From positions 1 through 6,282 of the forward strand of contig VXPN01000154.1 of NCBI GenBank assembly GCA_009839535.1: 6,282 bases of DNA. Direction: 5' to 3'. Positions 1-5,917 of this stretch are shown piece by piece. Source of the DNA: Boseongicola sp. SB0662_bin_57. GTDB taxonomy: Bacteria; Pseudomonadota; Alphaproteobacteria; Rhodobacterales; Rhodobacteraceae. The notes below the pieces were generated by a model. That model searched no databases. It saw nothing but the letters and a program-made list of their open reading frames with translations, and was not told where the DNA came from. Within the stretch, counting starts at the first letter, position 1, and every line of letters begins with the position of its first letter. Position numbers and translations under genes: made by a program.

Positions 1-10
1 GTTGATAGAT

Positions 11-760
11 TTAAAGCACCTCTTCATATGTTCCAGCCCCACCGACCAACTCCCAAAACTCTTTGCCAATTAAGACCTCATTCTTCAAATCCATATAGTT
101 TATTGAAAAACTGTGGCTGTATGTTGATTTGGCTATCCCCCAAGGATTGTAAGCAGAGGCAAAATAGGCTTCAACCTTTGGATATTGTTTATACGTGATG
201 CCATGAATTTGAAGTAGTCTGCCTGTTGCTTCTAGGCATTGCCCTTTGTTTGGTTTGGGGCTTTTGATCTCAATATACAACTCCGTATTGTCTTCTTTCT
301 TAATGTATAAATCCGCAATACTGGTTCGTTCTACCTGTTCTCCATCTCCCGTCAGGCCCAGAATTTCCTTCACAAATGTGCGATACCGTGAGTGCATTCC
401 ACCAGAGCCGATTTCACTCACAATTTCCTCAATACGTTTAATGGCTTTGAGTGATATAAAGCCCTCTACGCGGCGTCCTCTTTCCGCATAGCGATGATTA
501 TCAGATGCAATAAGTCGTGCGACCTCTTCAAATGTCGTGCCTAATTTTGTTGAAAACGATCGTTCAAATTCTGTTATCGAAAGCAGTCCGTCTGGCAACA
601 AAGATTCATGAAACGGTTTTAAATTGCCTGATGGTGACTCTTGTCGCGGAGGCCGTAATTCTTTTGGATCAAACCCGCTTTCCAGTTTTTCCTCTACCAT
701 CCTTTGGAGAAAACCTTCGAGATATCCCTTGATATGTTGCCTCGTCTTTTCCGCAATCAT
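11..760 (-). CDS. Type II restriction endonuclease, TdeIII-like (PD-(D/E)XK fold)
   Basis: This 249-aa protein is probably the nuclease of a type II restriction-modification system, cutting unmodified double-stranded DNA in a Mg2+-dependent way. The visible catalytic signature is D150 (in SIADLYI), then E164-I-K166 in the segment YIEIKSPKPNKGQ. This fits a PD-(D/E)XK active site, and the EIKSPKPNKGQ wording resembles the TdeIII/MjaII-type family as I remember it. Known members of that family recognise GGNCC; carrying that specificity over to this protein is inference. The N-terminal 130 residues are charged and helical, with no recognisable domain. The start ATG at 760 overlaps the stop of the upstream methyltransferase as ATGA, so translation is probably coupled. 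Methylase-first order lets protection precede cutting. Both ends lie in the window and the frame is intact. Base composition is A+T-richer than the genes from 2561 on, which suggests horizontal gain. I am fairly sure it is a restriction nuclease and less sure of the exact family. Confidence 0.8.
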   Translation of the reverse strand: MIAEKTRQHIKGYLEGFLQRMVEEKLESGFDPKELRPPRQESPSGNLKPFHESLLPDGLLSITEFERSFSTKLGTTFEEVARLIASDNHRYAERGRRVEGFISLKAIKRIEEIVSEIGSGGMHSRYRTFVKEILGLTGDGEQVERTSIADLYIKKEDNTELYIEIKSPKPNKGQCLEATGRLLQIHGITYKQYPKVEAYFASAYNPWGIAKSTYSHSFSINYMDLKNEVLIGKEFWELVGGAGTYEEVL

Positions 761-1923
761 GTCTTTTTCCAGATCAAGATACTTTCATGAAAGGCATGGT
801 TACGTCTGCCTGTTCGTCGGTTGACGTGCCGTTCAACTCTCCCTATAGATTTGAATCCAACTTTAGCAGGGTCATAGAGATTGTATTTGTCGTGTACCAC
901 AATGCACATAATCCCGCCGCGAGTCATGTGGTTGCGAGTGTGCGATAACACCCCATTGATACTCTCTATATACTCTTGCTTGGCTCCGTTTGACACCCCT
1001 TTTGTTGCAGAGCCTATTTCTTCCCCCTCGTTGGTTTGCAGTCCAAGCAACTCATAGCTGTATCGATGTTGTTCGTGGTAATCAATGAGTCCAAGATAAG
1101 GTGGGGAAGTAAACACCATGTCAATCCCATGCGGCAAACGGATATTCCTGGCATCGCCATGGAGTACGTCAACCGCACCACGCGGTGCAAGTTGATGGAA
1201 TGCGCGTACTCGCTTCATCGTATCCAATGAATACCGCATCAAGAATCGACGGGCTTCCTGCACGGGCTGACATATCCTGCCGTGTTTATAGCATTCATAG
1301 GGGCTTGTTTGTGGTTTTTTCGGAAAATCCAAGTCATAATGAGTGACCAATCTTGCAGAACGGGCCGCGCGAGAAAGGATAACCTTCAACAAATCTCGAT
1401 AGGTATAGTTCTCGATCAATGCCAAATACCGTAACAGTTCACTTCTTGCTTGCTCTGAGAACCAATTTTGCAAGTACTCATTATTTGTTTCTACCACAGT
1501 AGGATAGGCCATTGAGAATCTGAATAGAATGTCCCCAATCTCCTGCTCAAGCAACGGTATCTTGTAGTTGAGTGTTTTGGCACGAGAAATCAATACATTG
1601 AATTGGGCAATATCCACTCCAATCGAATGAGTCCCCAACGCTTTGGCTTCGACGAGGGTTGTTCCAGATCCACAAAATGGATCGTACACTAACTGGGGTT
1701 GGAATTTGCGTAAGAAAATCTCTGCAAGTTGTGGAATGAATTTGCCCAAATAGGGATGAAGGCGGTGAACGTGTTTTGTCCGAACTCTCTCAGGTAAGTC
1801 CTTTTCTCGCCAGTTTAGATTCAATCGATCTATGAGTGTATCTGGGCCAATAACCGAAAAATTAGTGAGGGGAGTACTCGTGGTTTGCTCGGCTATTTTA
1901 TGAGCAACAATATTATCGTACAT
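757..1923 (-). CDS. Site-specific DNA methyltransferase (amino-methylating, TSPPY type) of the R-M system
   Basis: This 388-aa class I SAM-dependent DNA methyltransferase would methylate the exocyclic amino group of cytosine (N4) or adenine (N6). Motif I, which binds SAM, is DPFCGSGTT at residues 81-89. The acidic residue for the SAM ribose is D104 in GVDI. A motif III-like HGDAR lies at 255-259, and the catalytic motif IV TSPPY at 272-276. An upstream HRLHPYLGKFIPQL segment (54-67) is typical of this group. TSPPY is more usual in N4-cytosine enzymes, so m4C is the likelier product. Motif I comes before motif IV with about 180 residues between them; that insert may hold target recognition. 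It is the first gene of the operon and its stop overlaps the endonuclease start by 4 nt. The ATG at 1923 has only a weak GAGA-type ribosome binding site. Just 42 bp separate it from the transposase remnant upstream, and I see no clear promoter in that gap. Confidence 0.88.
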   Translation of the reverse strand: MYDNIVAHKIAEQTTSTPLTNFSVIGPDTLIDRLNLNWREKDLPERVRTKHVHRLHPYLGKFIPQLAEIFLRKFQPQLVYDPFCGSGTTLVEAKALGTHSIGVDIAQFNVLISRAKTLNYKIPLLEQEIGDILFRFSMAYPTVVETNNEYLQNWFSEQARSELLRYLALIENYTYRDLLKVILSRAARSARLVTHYDLDFPKKPQTSPYECYKHGRICQPVQEARRFLMRYSLDTMKRVRAFHQLAPRGAVDVLHGDARNIRLPHGIDMVFTSPPYLGLIDYHEQHRYSYELLGLQTNEGEEIGSATKGVSNGAKQEYIESINGVLSHTRNHMTRGGIMCIVVHDKYNLYDPAKVGFKSIGRVERHVNRRTGRRNHAFHESILIWKKT

Positions 1924-1965
1924 AGTCTCGTATGCTCCACATGTATTTCAGGACACCAGGCCCCA

Positions 1966-2547
1966 CTAGGGTAGCTGCTTCCTGTTCAGCCCTTTGGCGA
2001 TCAATGCCATTTGCTCAATCGTATCGGCTGCCCTGGTATTGTGCCAACCAGAAAACTCATCCACGTACCGTTGTTGTTTGGTGCTGAGGTGATGAAAGGT
2101 GCCGTGGTAGCCACGTTTCAGGAGTGCCCAAAAGGATTCAATGCTGTTGGTGTGAGTTTGGCCGTTGATGTATTCCTTGACCGAGTGATTCACGGATTGT
2201 AGCACATATCCTGATTTACTCAACCCCCAATATCCGCTATGCTGGTCGCTGCAAACCGTCCCCTTTTGTGGCGTGCGAGTTTTCGCAAACCGTTGAAGGG
2301 TCTTGGCACTGAAGGTTTGAATGACTTCGGCCTTCACCTGGTTCGTCTTTCTGGACTTCATCCCCACCATCGGCTGTTTCGCGCCATAGGTGTTCCCATG
2401 CACAGGCTTTTTGTCGGCGTGATTATTCTCATCCTTCCCACTAATATACGTCTCGTCCACTTCGACTGGCCCCTGCAGAAGGAGTGGCGCTGGGCCGATT
2501 GATCCGACCCGACTCCACTCCTCGCGTGGCCGGTGCCCCGGCCACGA
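1966..2547 (-). pseudogene. IS1595-family (ISXO2-like) transposase, N-terminally truncated
   Basis: A DDE/N-type transposase that once catalysed movement of its IS. Reading minus from 2547, the open frame includes HRPREEW (2535-2515), then PLLLQGPVEVDETYISGK, which matches the usual IS1595 core. Counting from the internal GTG at 2460, the expected catalytic residues are visible: D2 (in DET), D72 (in SDQHSGY), N105 (in HTNSIESFW) and K115 (in LLKRG). The tail GYHGTFHHLSTKQQRYVDEFSGWHN is also typical. Family members are usually around 300 aa with an N-terminal zinc-binding region. Here roughly the first 100 residues are absent, and in-frame TGA codons at 2548-2550 and 2557-2559 close the frame. 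A product could only start at an internal codon such as GTG 2460, where no good ribosome binding site is seen. The DDN core is intact, so the loss is probably recent. The protein is very unlikely to be active. Confidence 0.85.
2525..2546. repeat. Perfect 9-bp inverted repeat with 4-nt loop
   Basis: CGTGGCCGG (2525-2533) and CCGGCCACG (2538-2546) pair perfectly around TGCC. The hairpin lies 14 bp beyond the ComEA-like gene's stop in its direction of transcription, so it could end that transcript. There is no U-run after it, so a classic intrinsic terminator is not supported. It also coincides with the broken edge of the transposase and partly encodes its HRPRE residues. It may therefore be an accidental product of the junction or a remnant IS structure. 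Confidence 0.5.
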
Positions 2548-2560
2548 TCAAGCACTTCAC

Positions 2561-2875
2561 TTATTCAGATGAGGCTGCTTGAGGTGAACTCCCGACCGTA
2601 AGGCGGTCCTGTATCTTGGCGAACGTTTTCTTGCCGATGCCTTTGACCTTTATCAAGTCTTCCACGGTCTTGAATGGCCCATTGGCGGTGCGGTAATCGA
2701 CGATCCGCTTGGCCAACCCTTTACCGACTCCCGGCAATTGTTGAAGCTCTTTGGCGGTGCCGGCATTCAGGTCCACCTGGCCATCGGCGGCAAACCCCAT
2801 TCCTGACAGACTGACAATGAGCATCAGCGCCAGGATGCTGATCGTGAAATGCGACCGTTGATGAATGTTTCTCAT
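2561..2875 (-). CDS. Exported ComEA-like helix-hairpin-helix protein
   Basis: This 104-aa protein is likely a small periplasmic, DNA-binding protein of the ComEA type. Residues 1-30 form a signal peptide: a basic start (MRNIHQR), a hydrophobic core (ISILALMLIVSLSGMGF) and a probable cleavage after FAA. The mature part begins DGQVDLNAGT, the usual ComEA-like lead-in, followed by two HhH hairpins at about 47-55 (LPGVGKGLA) and 77-84 (VKGIGKKT). Family members bind double-stranded DNA without sequence specificity, and in competent bacteria help pull DNA across the periplasm. No ComEC or other competence gene is near, so a role in uptake is inference. The last 10 residues (SSPQAASSE) look disordered. 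The start at 2875 is set by a near-perfect Shine-Dalgarno at 2883-2889. It is transcribed in the same direction as the carboxypeptidase, but 279 bp separate them, so it probably has its own promoter. Confidence 0.88.
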   Translation of the reverse strand: MRNIHQRSHFTISILALMLIVSLSGMGFAADGQVDLNAGTAKELQQLPGVGKGLAKRIVDYRTANGPFKTVEDLIKVKGIGKKTFAKIQDRLTVGSSPQAASSE

Positions 2876-3154
2876 GGCTGTTCCTCCTTGAAAAAATGGT
2901 GAATGGAAAAAGTAGCGTCAAGCATTTCTAGTTTTTAAGTTGAGCAAGGAACGTGCCAGAACGACGAGAAAACGAAAGCTCTTTGATTAATAAGGGTTTT
3001 GTGGGCGCTATTCCGGAAAGTCAGTACGGCGTGGTCATGAGAAACGGAAAGGACCGTCTACTGAGGGATGCGGTGCCGTATCTTCAGGTGTCAGGCGAGC
3101 GAAGTTTTTTAGGTGTGGCAGGCAAGCCTGATGCGGGAGACGATGCCGTGGCTG
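2876..3154. other. Intergenic region upstream of the ComEA-like gene
   Basis: These 279 bp lie between the ComEA-like gene and the end of the carboxypeptidase. Apart from the ribosome binding site I see no convincing promoter, RNA or repeat. A GTG-started plus-strand frame (2953-3165) runs through most of it and overlaps the carboxypeptidase tail by 11 bp. It has no recognisable domain and is not called as a gene. Confidence 0.4.
2883..2889 (-). promoter_or_regulatory. Ribosome binding site of the ComEA-like gene
   Basis: AAGGAGG on the minus strand, 7 nt before the ATG at 2875. It is essentially the full anti-16S consensus and fixes the start. Confidence 0.85.
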
Positions 3155-4699
3155 TCAGGGATTAATGGTGAAGCCGTACACGTCCCCGATTTTGGTGCGA
3201 AGGTATGAAAGGAACGGTTCGACGCTCAGCGTGCGGCCGGTGATCCGCCGCAGGAGGTCGCCGGACGAATATTGTCGCCCGTACTGGTGGATGTTGCGGT
3301 TGAGCCAGTCTTTGAGCGGCAGCAAGTGACCCCGTTGGATGTCGGTTTCCAGTGCGGGGACGTCCTGACGCGCCTGCTCAAAAAACATGGCCGCATAGAG
3401 GTTCCCCAGGGTATACGTGGGAAAGTAGCCCACGGCTCCCAGGGACCAATGGACGTCCTGCATCACACCGTCAGCGCCCCGTTCGGGAGCGATTCCCAGA
3501 TAATCCTGCATCTTTTCCCGCCACAGACCTGGCATGTCCTTGACTTTAACCTGTTTTTCAATCAAGGCCAGTTCTATTTCAAAACGCACCATGATGTGCA
3601 GGTTGTACGTGACTTCGTCCGCTTCCACCCTGATCAGCGAAGGTTTCACGCGATTCAAGGCGGCATGGAAGTTATCCATGGACACGGCTCCGAGTTGCGA
3701 TGGAAAGTATTGTTGAAGCAAGGGGAAGAAATGTGTCCAAAAGGCTTTGGATCGCCCCACGTTGTTTTCCCATAGCCGCGATTGGCTTTCATGAATGCCG
3801 AGAGAAAGCGTTTCGCCCAAGGGAGTGCCGTACTGAGCTTGGGCCAGGCCTTGCTCATAGAGGCCATGGCCTCCCTCATGGATACAACTGAACAGGCATG
3901 AGGGCAGATCCTGTTCGAAGACGCGCGTCGTCACGCGTACGTCCGTCGGGTGGAAAGACGTGGTAAAGGGGTGAGCGGAGAGATCCAATCGTCCCCGGTT
4001 GAAGTCGTACCCCATCCTCTGAAGCACCAGTTCTCCGAACGCGAGTTGCTGCTGTGTATCGTAGGATTGAAACAGGATCCGGTCATCCGGCGGTGAAGCG
4101 CATTCCCGGACGCGTGCCAACAGTTCGAGCAATCCGTGACGAAGCGTGGTGAACAGCGGTTGGAGTTGACGTACCGTGGTCCCGGGTTCGTAGGTGTCCA
4201 AGAGCGCGTCGTACGGGCAATCGTCGTAGCCCAGGTAGTCGATCTCTTCAAATTTCAAGGTGATGACCGTTTGCAGGTTGGGAAGATATTGCAGGAAGTC
4301 ATCGCGTCGGCGCGCCTCGACCCATACTTGCTGGGCCAAGGAGCATTCGCGCTCCAGGCGGTTGATGAAATTCGATGGAAGTTTCTTGGCCCGGCTGAAG
4401 TCCCGCCAGGTTTCCCTGAGCAGGGCCTTTGAGGCATCATCAAGCCCGTCGGCGTCGGTGTTCGCCAAACCCGTGGCCGGATCGATAAGATGCAACAGGA
4501 GGTCTTCGATCTCCGGGGCGACGAACTTGGTGTGAGCTAGGGTCTGGAGCGTGGCCAGTTGCTCGGCACGGGTTTGTCCTCCCCCGGCCGGCATATGGGT
4601 TTCCTGATCCCAGGACAACAGGGCCGCGGCGTTCTTGAGGTGTTGAATTTCCAGGAGTTTGGATTTGAGAGCGGTCAGGGTTTGCGTCGGATCGGGCAT
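3155..4699 (-). CDS. Metallocarboxypeptidase, M32 (Taq carboxypeptidase) family
   Basis: This 514-aa, probably cytoplasmic Zn-dependent carboxypeptidase removes residues from peptide C-termini, usually with broad specificity but not proline. All hallmark M32 blocks are present in order: HPF (243-245), DVRVT (253-257, the DXRXT block), HEGGH (274-278, the HEXXH zinc site with E275 as catalytic base), HESQ (303-306, E304 as third zinc ligand), IRVEADEVTYNLHI (356-369), QDVHW (414-418) and GYFPTYTLGNLYAA (424-437). The N-terminal LSWDQETHMPAGG is also typical. Length matches the usual 490-520 residues and nothing appears missing. There is no signal peptide. The start ATG at 4699 has only a weak AAGAAG-type ribosome binding site. 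It is divergent from the O-methyltransferase, with a 155-bp gap holding a candidate promoter. The role is probably general peptide turnover. Confidence 0.95.
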   Translation of the reverse strand: MPDPTQTLTALKSKLLEIQHLKNAAALLSWDQETHMPAGGGQTRAEQLATLQTLAHTKFVAPEIEDLLLHLIDPATGLANTDADGLDDASKALLRETWRDFSRAKKLPSNFINRLERECSLAQQVWVEARRRDDFLQYLPNLQTVITLKFEEIDYLGYDDCPYDALLDTYEPGTTVRQLQPLFTTLRHGLLELLARVRECASPPDDRILFQSYDTQQQLAFGELVLQRMGYDFNRGRLDLSAHPFTTSFHPTDVRVTTRVFEQDLPSCLFSCIHEGGHGLYEQGLAQAQYGTPLGETLSLGIHESQSRLWENNVGRSKAFWTHFFPLLQQYFPSQLGAVSMDNFHAALNRVKPSLIRVEADEVTYNLHIMVRFEIELALIEKQVKVKDMPGLWREKMQDYLGIAPERGADGVMQDVHWSLGAVGYFPTYTLGNLYAAMFFEQARQDVPALETDIQRGHLLPLKDWLNRNIHQYGRQYSSGDLLRRITGRTLSVEPFLSYLRTKIGDVYGFTINP

Positions 4700-4746
4700 G
4701 GACAGTGCTTCTTGTTATTCAACGGATGTCGGGCGTGACCAGGAAG

Positions 4747-4775
4747 ACTGTACAAAGGGCTGTGTCCGAACGCAA
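4747..4775 (-). promoter_or_regulatory. Candidate sigma70-type promoter for the carboxypeptidase
   Basis: On the minus strand, TTGCGT (4775-4770) and TACAGT (4752-4747) are separated by exactly 17 nt. The -10 matches TATAAT at 4 of 6 positions; the -35 keeps TTG. The resulting leader would be about 40 nt before the ATG at 4699. It is a plausible fit only, since such matches occur by chance. Confidence 0.3.
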
Positions 4776-4842
4776 GGTGACGCGCACAAGGGAAAAGGGA
4801 ACTCCGATACGGCGTTAACCCTTGCCAATGGAAAACGCGAGA

Positions 4843-4850
4843 AGGGAGAG
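4843..4850 (+). promoter_or_regulatory. Ribosome binding site deciding the O-methyltransferase start
   Basis: AGGGAGAG ends 4 nt before the ATG at 4855. Earlier in-frame starts at TTG 4822 and ATG 4828 would add about ten residues (MPMENARRERS) that include this Shine-Dalgarno and have no good site of their own. Confidence 0.7.
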
Positions 4851-4854
4851 ATCT

Positions 4855-5529
4855 ATGAAAGAGTTGGTGGTGCCTGAAGTTGAAGCCTATGCAGAAGCGC
4901 ATTCAATGCCGGAATCCGACGTTTGTCGACGGCTTCGGGAGGAAACCTATCGGTCCGTAGAGTTGCCGCAGATGGTGGTCGGTCCGTTGGAAGGGGCATT
5001 TTTAAAAATGATGGCGATGTTGGTAAACGCCAAACGCGTGCTGGAAATCGGCACGTTTACAGGGTATAGCGCCCTTTGCTTTGCCGAGGCGCTGCCTGAA
5101 GACGGAAGCGTGCTCACCTGTGATATCGATGCCGAAACGACGGAGTTGGCCAAACGGTTTTGGGCTCAAAGCCCGGCCGGTCGCAAGATCGAGGCGCGGC
5201 TCGGGCCAGCGATCGAAACGATGCAGACACTTGAAGGTGGGTTCGACGTGATTTTTATCGATGCGGACAAACTCAACTATGTCGATTATTATCAACGAGG
5301 ATTGGAGTTATTGGCTCCGCAAGGCGTCATGCTTATTGACAATGTACTCTGGAGTGGTGAGGTCCTCAAGCATCCAGCCCCAGATGGCGCGACCGAGGTG
5401 CTTCAGGATCTGAATCGGGTCGTGGCCGCGGATCCTCGCGTCACATCGGTGTTGGTGACTCTGAGAGATGGCATCCTGGTTGTCCGATACAGGAACGAAG
5501 GTCTGAAACGGGACATATTGGACACATGA
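4855..5529 (+). CDS. SAM-dependent O-methyltransferase (COMT/CCoAOMT-like, Methyltransf_3)
   Basis: This 224-aa cytoplasmic class I methyltransferase likely moves a methyl group from SAM to a hydroxyl of a small, possibly catechol-like, substrate in a metal-dependent way. Numbering is from the ATG at 4855. The SAM motif VLEIGTFTGYSAL is at 62-74 (E64, G66, G70). A following acidic segment CDID (89-92) should hold the SAM ribose. FIDADK at 134-139 and LIDN at 160-163 supply the residues that bind the divalent metal in this family (D136 or D138, D162, N163). YVDYY follows FIDADK as usual. Length matches the bacterial family (about 210-225 aa). The substrate cannot be read from the sequence, and no pathway genes lie nearby. 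It is divergent from the carboxypeptidase and appears to be a single-gene transcript. Nothing is truncated or missing. Confidence 0.92.
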   Translation: MKELVVPEVEAYAEAHSMPESDVCRRLREETYRSVELPQMVVGPLEGAFLKMMAMLVNAKRVLEIGTFTGYSALCFAEALPEDGSVLTCDIDAETTELAKRFWAQSPAGRKIEARLGPAIETMQTLEGGFDVIFIDADKLNYVDYYQRGLELLAPQGVMLIDNVLWSGEVLKHPAPDGATEVLQDLNRVVAADPRVTSVLVTLRDGILVVRYRNEGLKRDILDT

Positions 5530-5550
5530 TGCCTGCTCTGCTCTTCGCCT

Positions 5551-5657
5551 AAGTACCTGACCCCAAGGGTCTTTCCCTTACCAGATTTTGTGGTGCAGAC
5601 CGTGAAGCCCCTATGCCTAAAAGATAGGCAACTTGGTCACCATTGCCTTAGGTACTT
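5551..5657. ncRNA. Possible structured RNA or folded repeat element (hypothetical)
   Basis: AAGTACCT (5551-5558) pairs fully with AGGTACTT (5650-5657), with two further pairs possible inside (one G-T). Within it, TGGTG (5591-5595) pairs with CACCA (5638-5642). That helix continues as ACC (5599-5601) with GGT (5635-5637) around a CAG bulge, and encloses a 6-bp hairpin TGCCTA/TAGGCA (5614-5630). The nested order resembles a folded RNA. I recognise no known RNA family, and the strand is unknown because a palindromic fold works on both. A chance fold or a decayed miniature element are real alternatives. Confidence 0.2.
5559..5574 (+). terminator. Weak candidate terminator after the O-methyltransferase
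   Basis: GACCC (5559-5563), loop CAA and GGGTC (5567-5571) form a 5-bp stem followed by TTT, 30 nt past the stop codon. An alternative stem AAGGG (5565-5569) with CCCTT (5575-5579) overlaps it, so the two are mutually exclusive. The short stem and short T-run make termination uncertain. Confidence 0.3.
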
Positions 5658-5876
5658 TGCAATTTTGTACAGAACAAAAAGAATCCACAATGTTGTCCCC
5701 ATTTTTGGTGGACGAAGCCGGTTGATGTGCAATAGTGAAATAAAAACATGAAGTTATGTTTAATCATGTACGTAATTCACAATGAGTTCCTGTGAACAGG
5801 CAGTGGATGACTGACAAGCTCGTACCGTTGTTCAAAACCGAACACAGATGGTGAGATGTCGCACTGACATGCAACA

Positions 5877-5903
5877 GATTCCCGCTGATAGCCGGCGGGA
5901 ATC
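5877..5903. repeat. Palindrome of the ATTCCCGC...GCGGGAAT type
   Basis: GATTCCCGC (5877-5885) and GCGGGAATC (5895-5903) are perfect 9-bp arms around a 9-nt loop. Sequences of this wording are common as dispersed intergenic palindromes in many bacterial genomes. It lies 14 bp past the stop of the 80-aa gene in that gene's direction, so it may end or stabilise its transcript. No long T-run follows. Its copy number outside this window is unknown. Confidence 0.55.
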
Positions 5904-5917
5904 CAGATAAGAATGCT

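Larger units (their letters stand above)
1926..2547 (-). mobile_element. Remnant of an IS1595-family insertion sequence (5' part missing)
   Basis: The stretch holds the C-terminal two-thirds of an ISXO2-like transposase and nothing else. The left (5') end of the element is gone: the transposase frame runs into TGA at 2548-2550, only a few bases from the ComEA-like gene's stop at 2561. The right end should lie in the 42 bp between the transposase stop (1966) and the methyltransferase start (1923), but I could not identify a terminal inverted repeat or target duplication. Both boundaries are therefore approximate. It sits exactly between the R-M operon and the host-like genes, so it may mark the edge of an acquired segment. 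Confidence 0.65.
5530..5917. other. 388-bp intergenic region rich in short stem-loops, no gene seen
   Basis: No convincing coding frame, tRNA or rRNA is visible. Perfect inverted repeats occur at 5559-5571 (5 bp), 5614-5630 (TGCCTA/TAGGCA), 5663-5679 (TTTTGT/ACAAAA), 5744-5761 (AAACAT/ATGTTT), 5829-5844 (TGTTC/GAACA), 5856-5870 (ATGTC/GACAT) and 5877-5903 (9 bp). A longer-range pairing at 5551-5657 encloses the first two. A few 5-bp stems are expected by chance in this length; the 6-bp ones and especially the 9-bp one are more notable. The part from about 5660 to 5790 is A+T-rich. Confidence 0.5.

Noticed and set aside
2358..2555. 65-codon minus frame overlapping the transposase remnant
   Set aside because: It shares no similarity with the transposase N-terminus and is a shadow of the DETYIS frame, so it does not indicate a programmed frameshift.
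2893..2921. TTGACG with a 17-nt spacer and CATTTT as promoter for the ComEA-like gene
   Set aside because: The -10 is poor, and transcription would begin inside the Shine-Dalgarno, leaving no usable leader.
3117..3136. CAGG/CCTG hairpin past the carboxypeptidase stop as a terminator
   Set aside because: The stem has only 4-5 bp around a very tight loop and no T-run follows in the minus direction.
2953..3165. Plus-strand 70-codon frame from GTG between the ComEA-like gene and the carboxypeptidase
   Set aside because: The composition is protein-like, but the only AAGGA lies about 2 nt from the GTG, too close. There is no recognisable domain, and it overlaps the end of a solid gene on the other strand.
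3272..3775. Long plus-strand frame inside the carboxypeptidase
   Set aside because: It is antisense to a gene with every M32 motif intact; codon bias of the real gene explains the open frame.
4822..4854. Upstream TTG/ATG starts for the O-methyltransferase
   Set aside because: They would translate the good Shine-Dalgarno and add residues not typical of the family.
5530..5917. CRISPR array or tRNA in the intergenic region
   Set aside because: There are no regularly spaced direct repeats, and no cloverleaf with a 7-bp acceptor stem and T-arm could be built.
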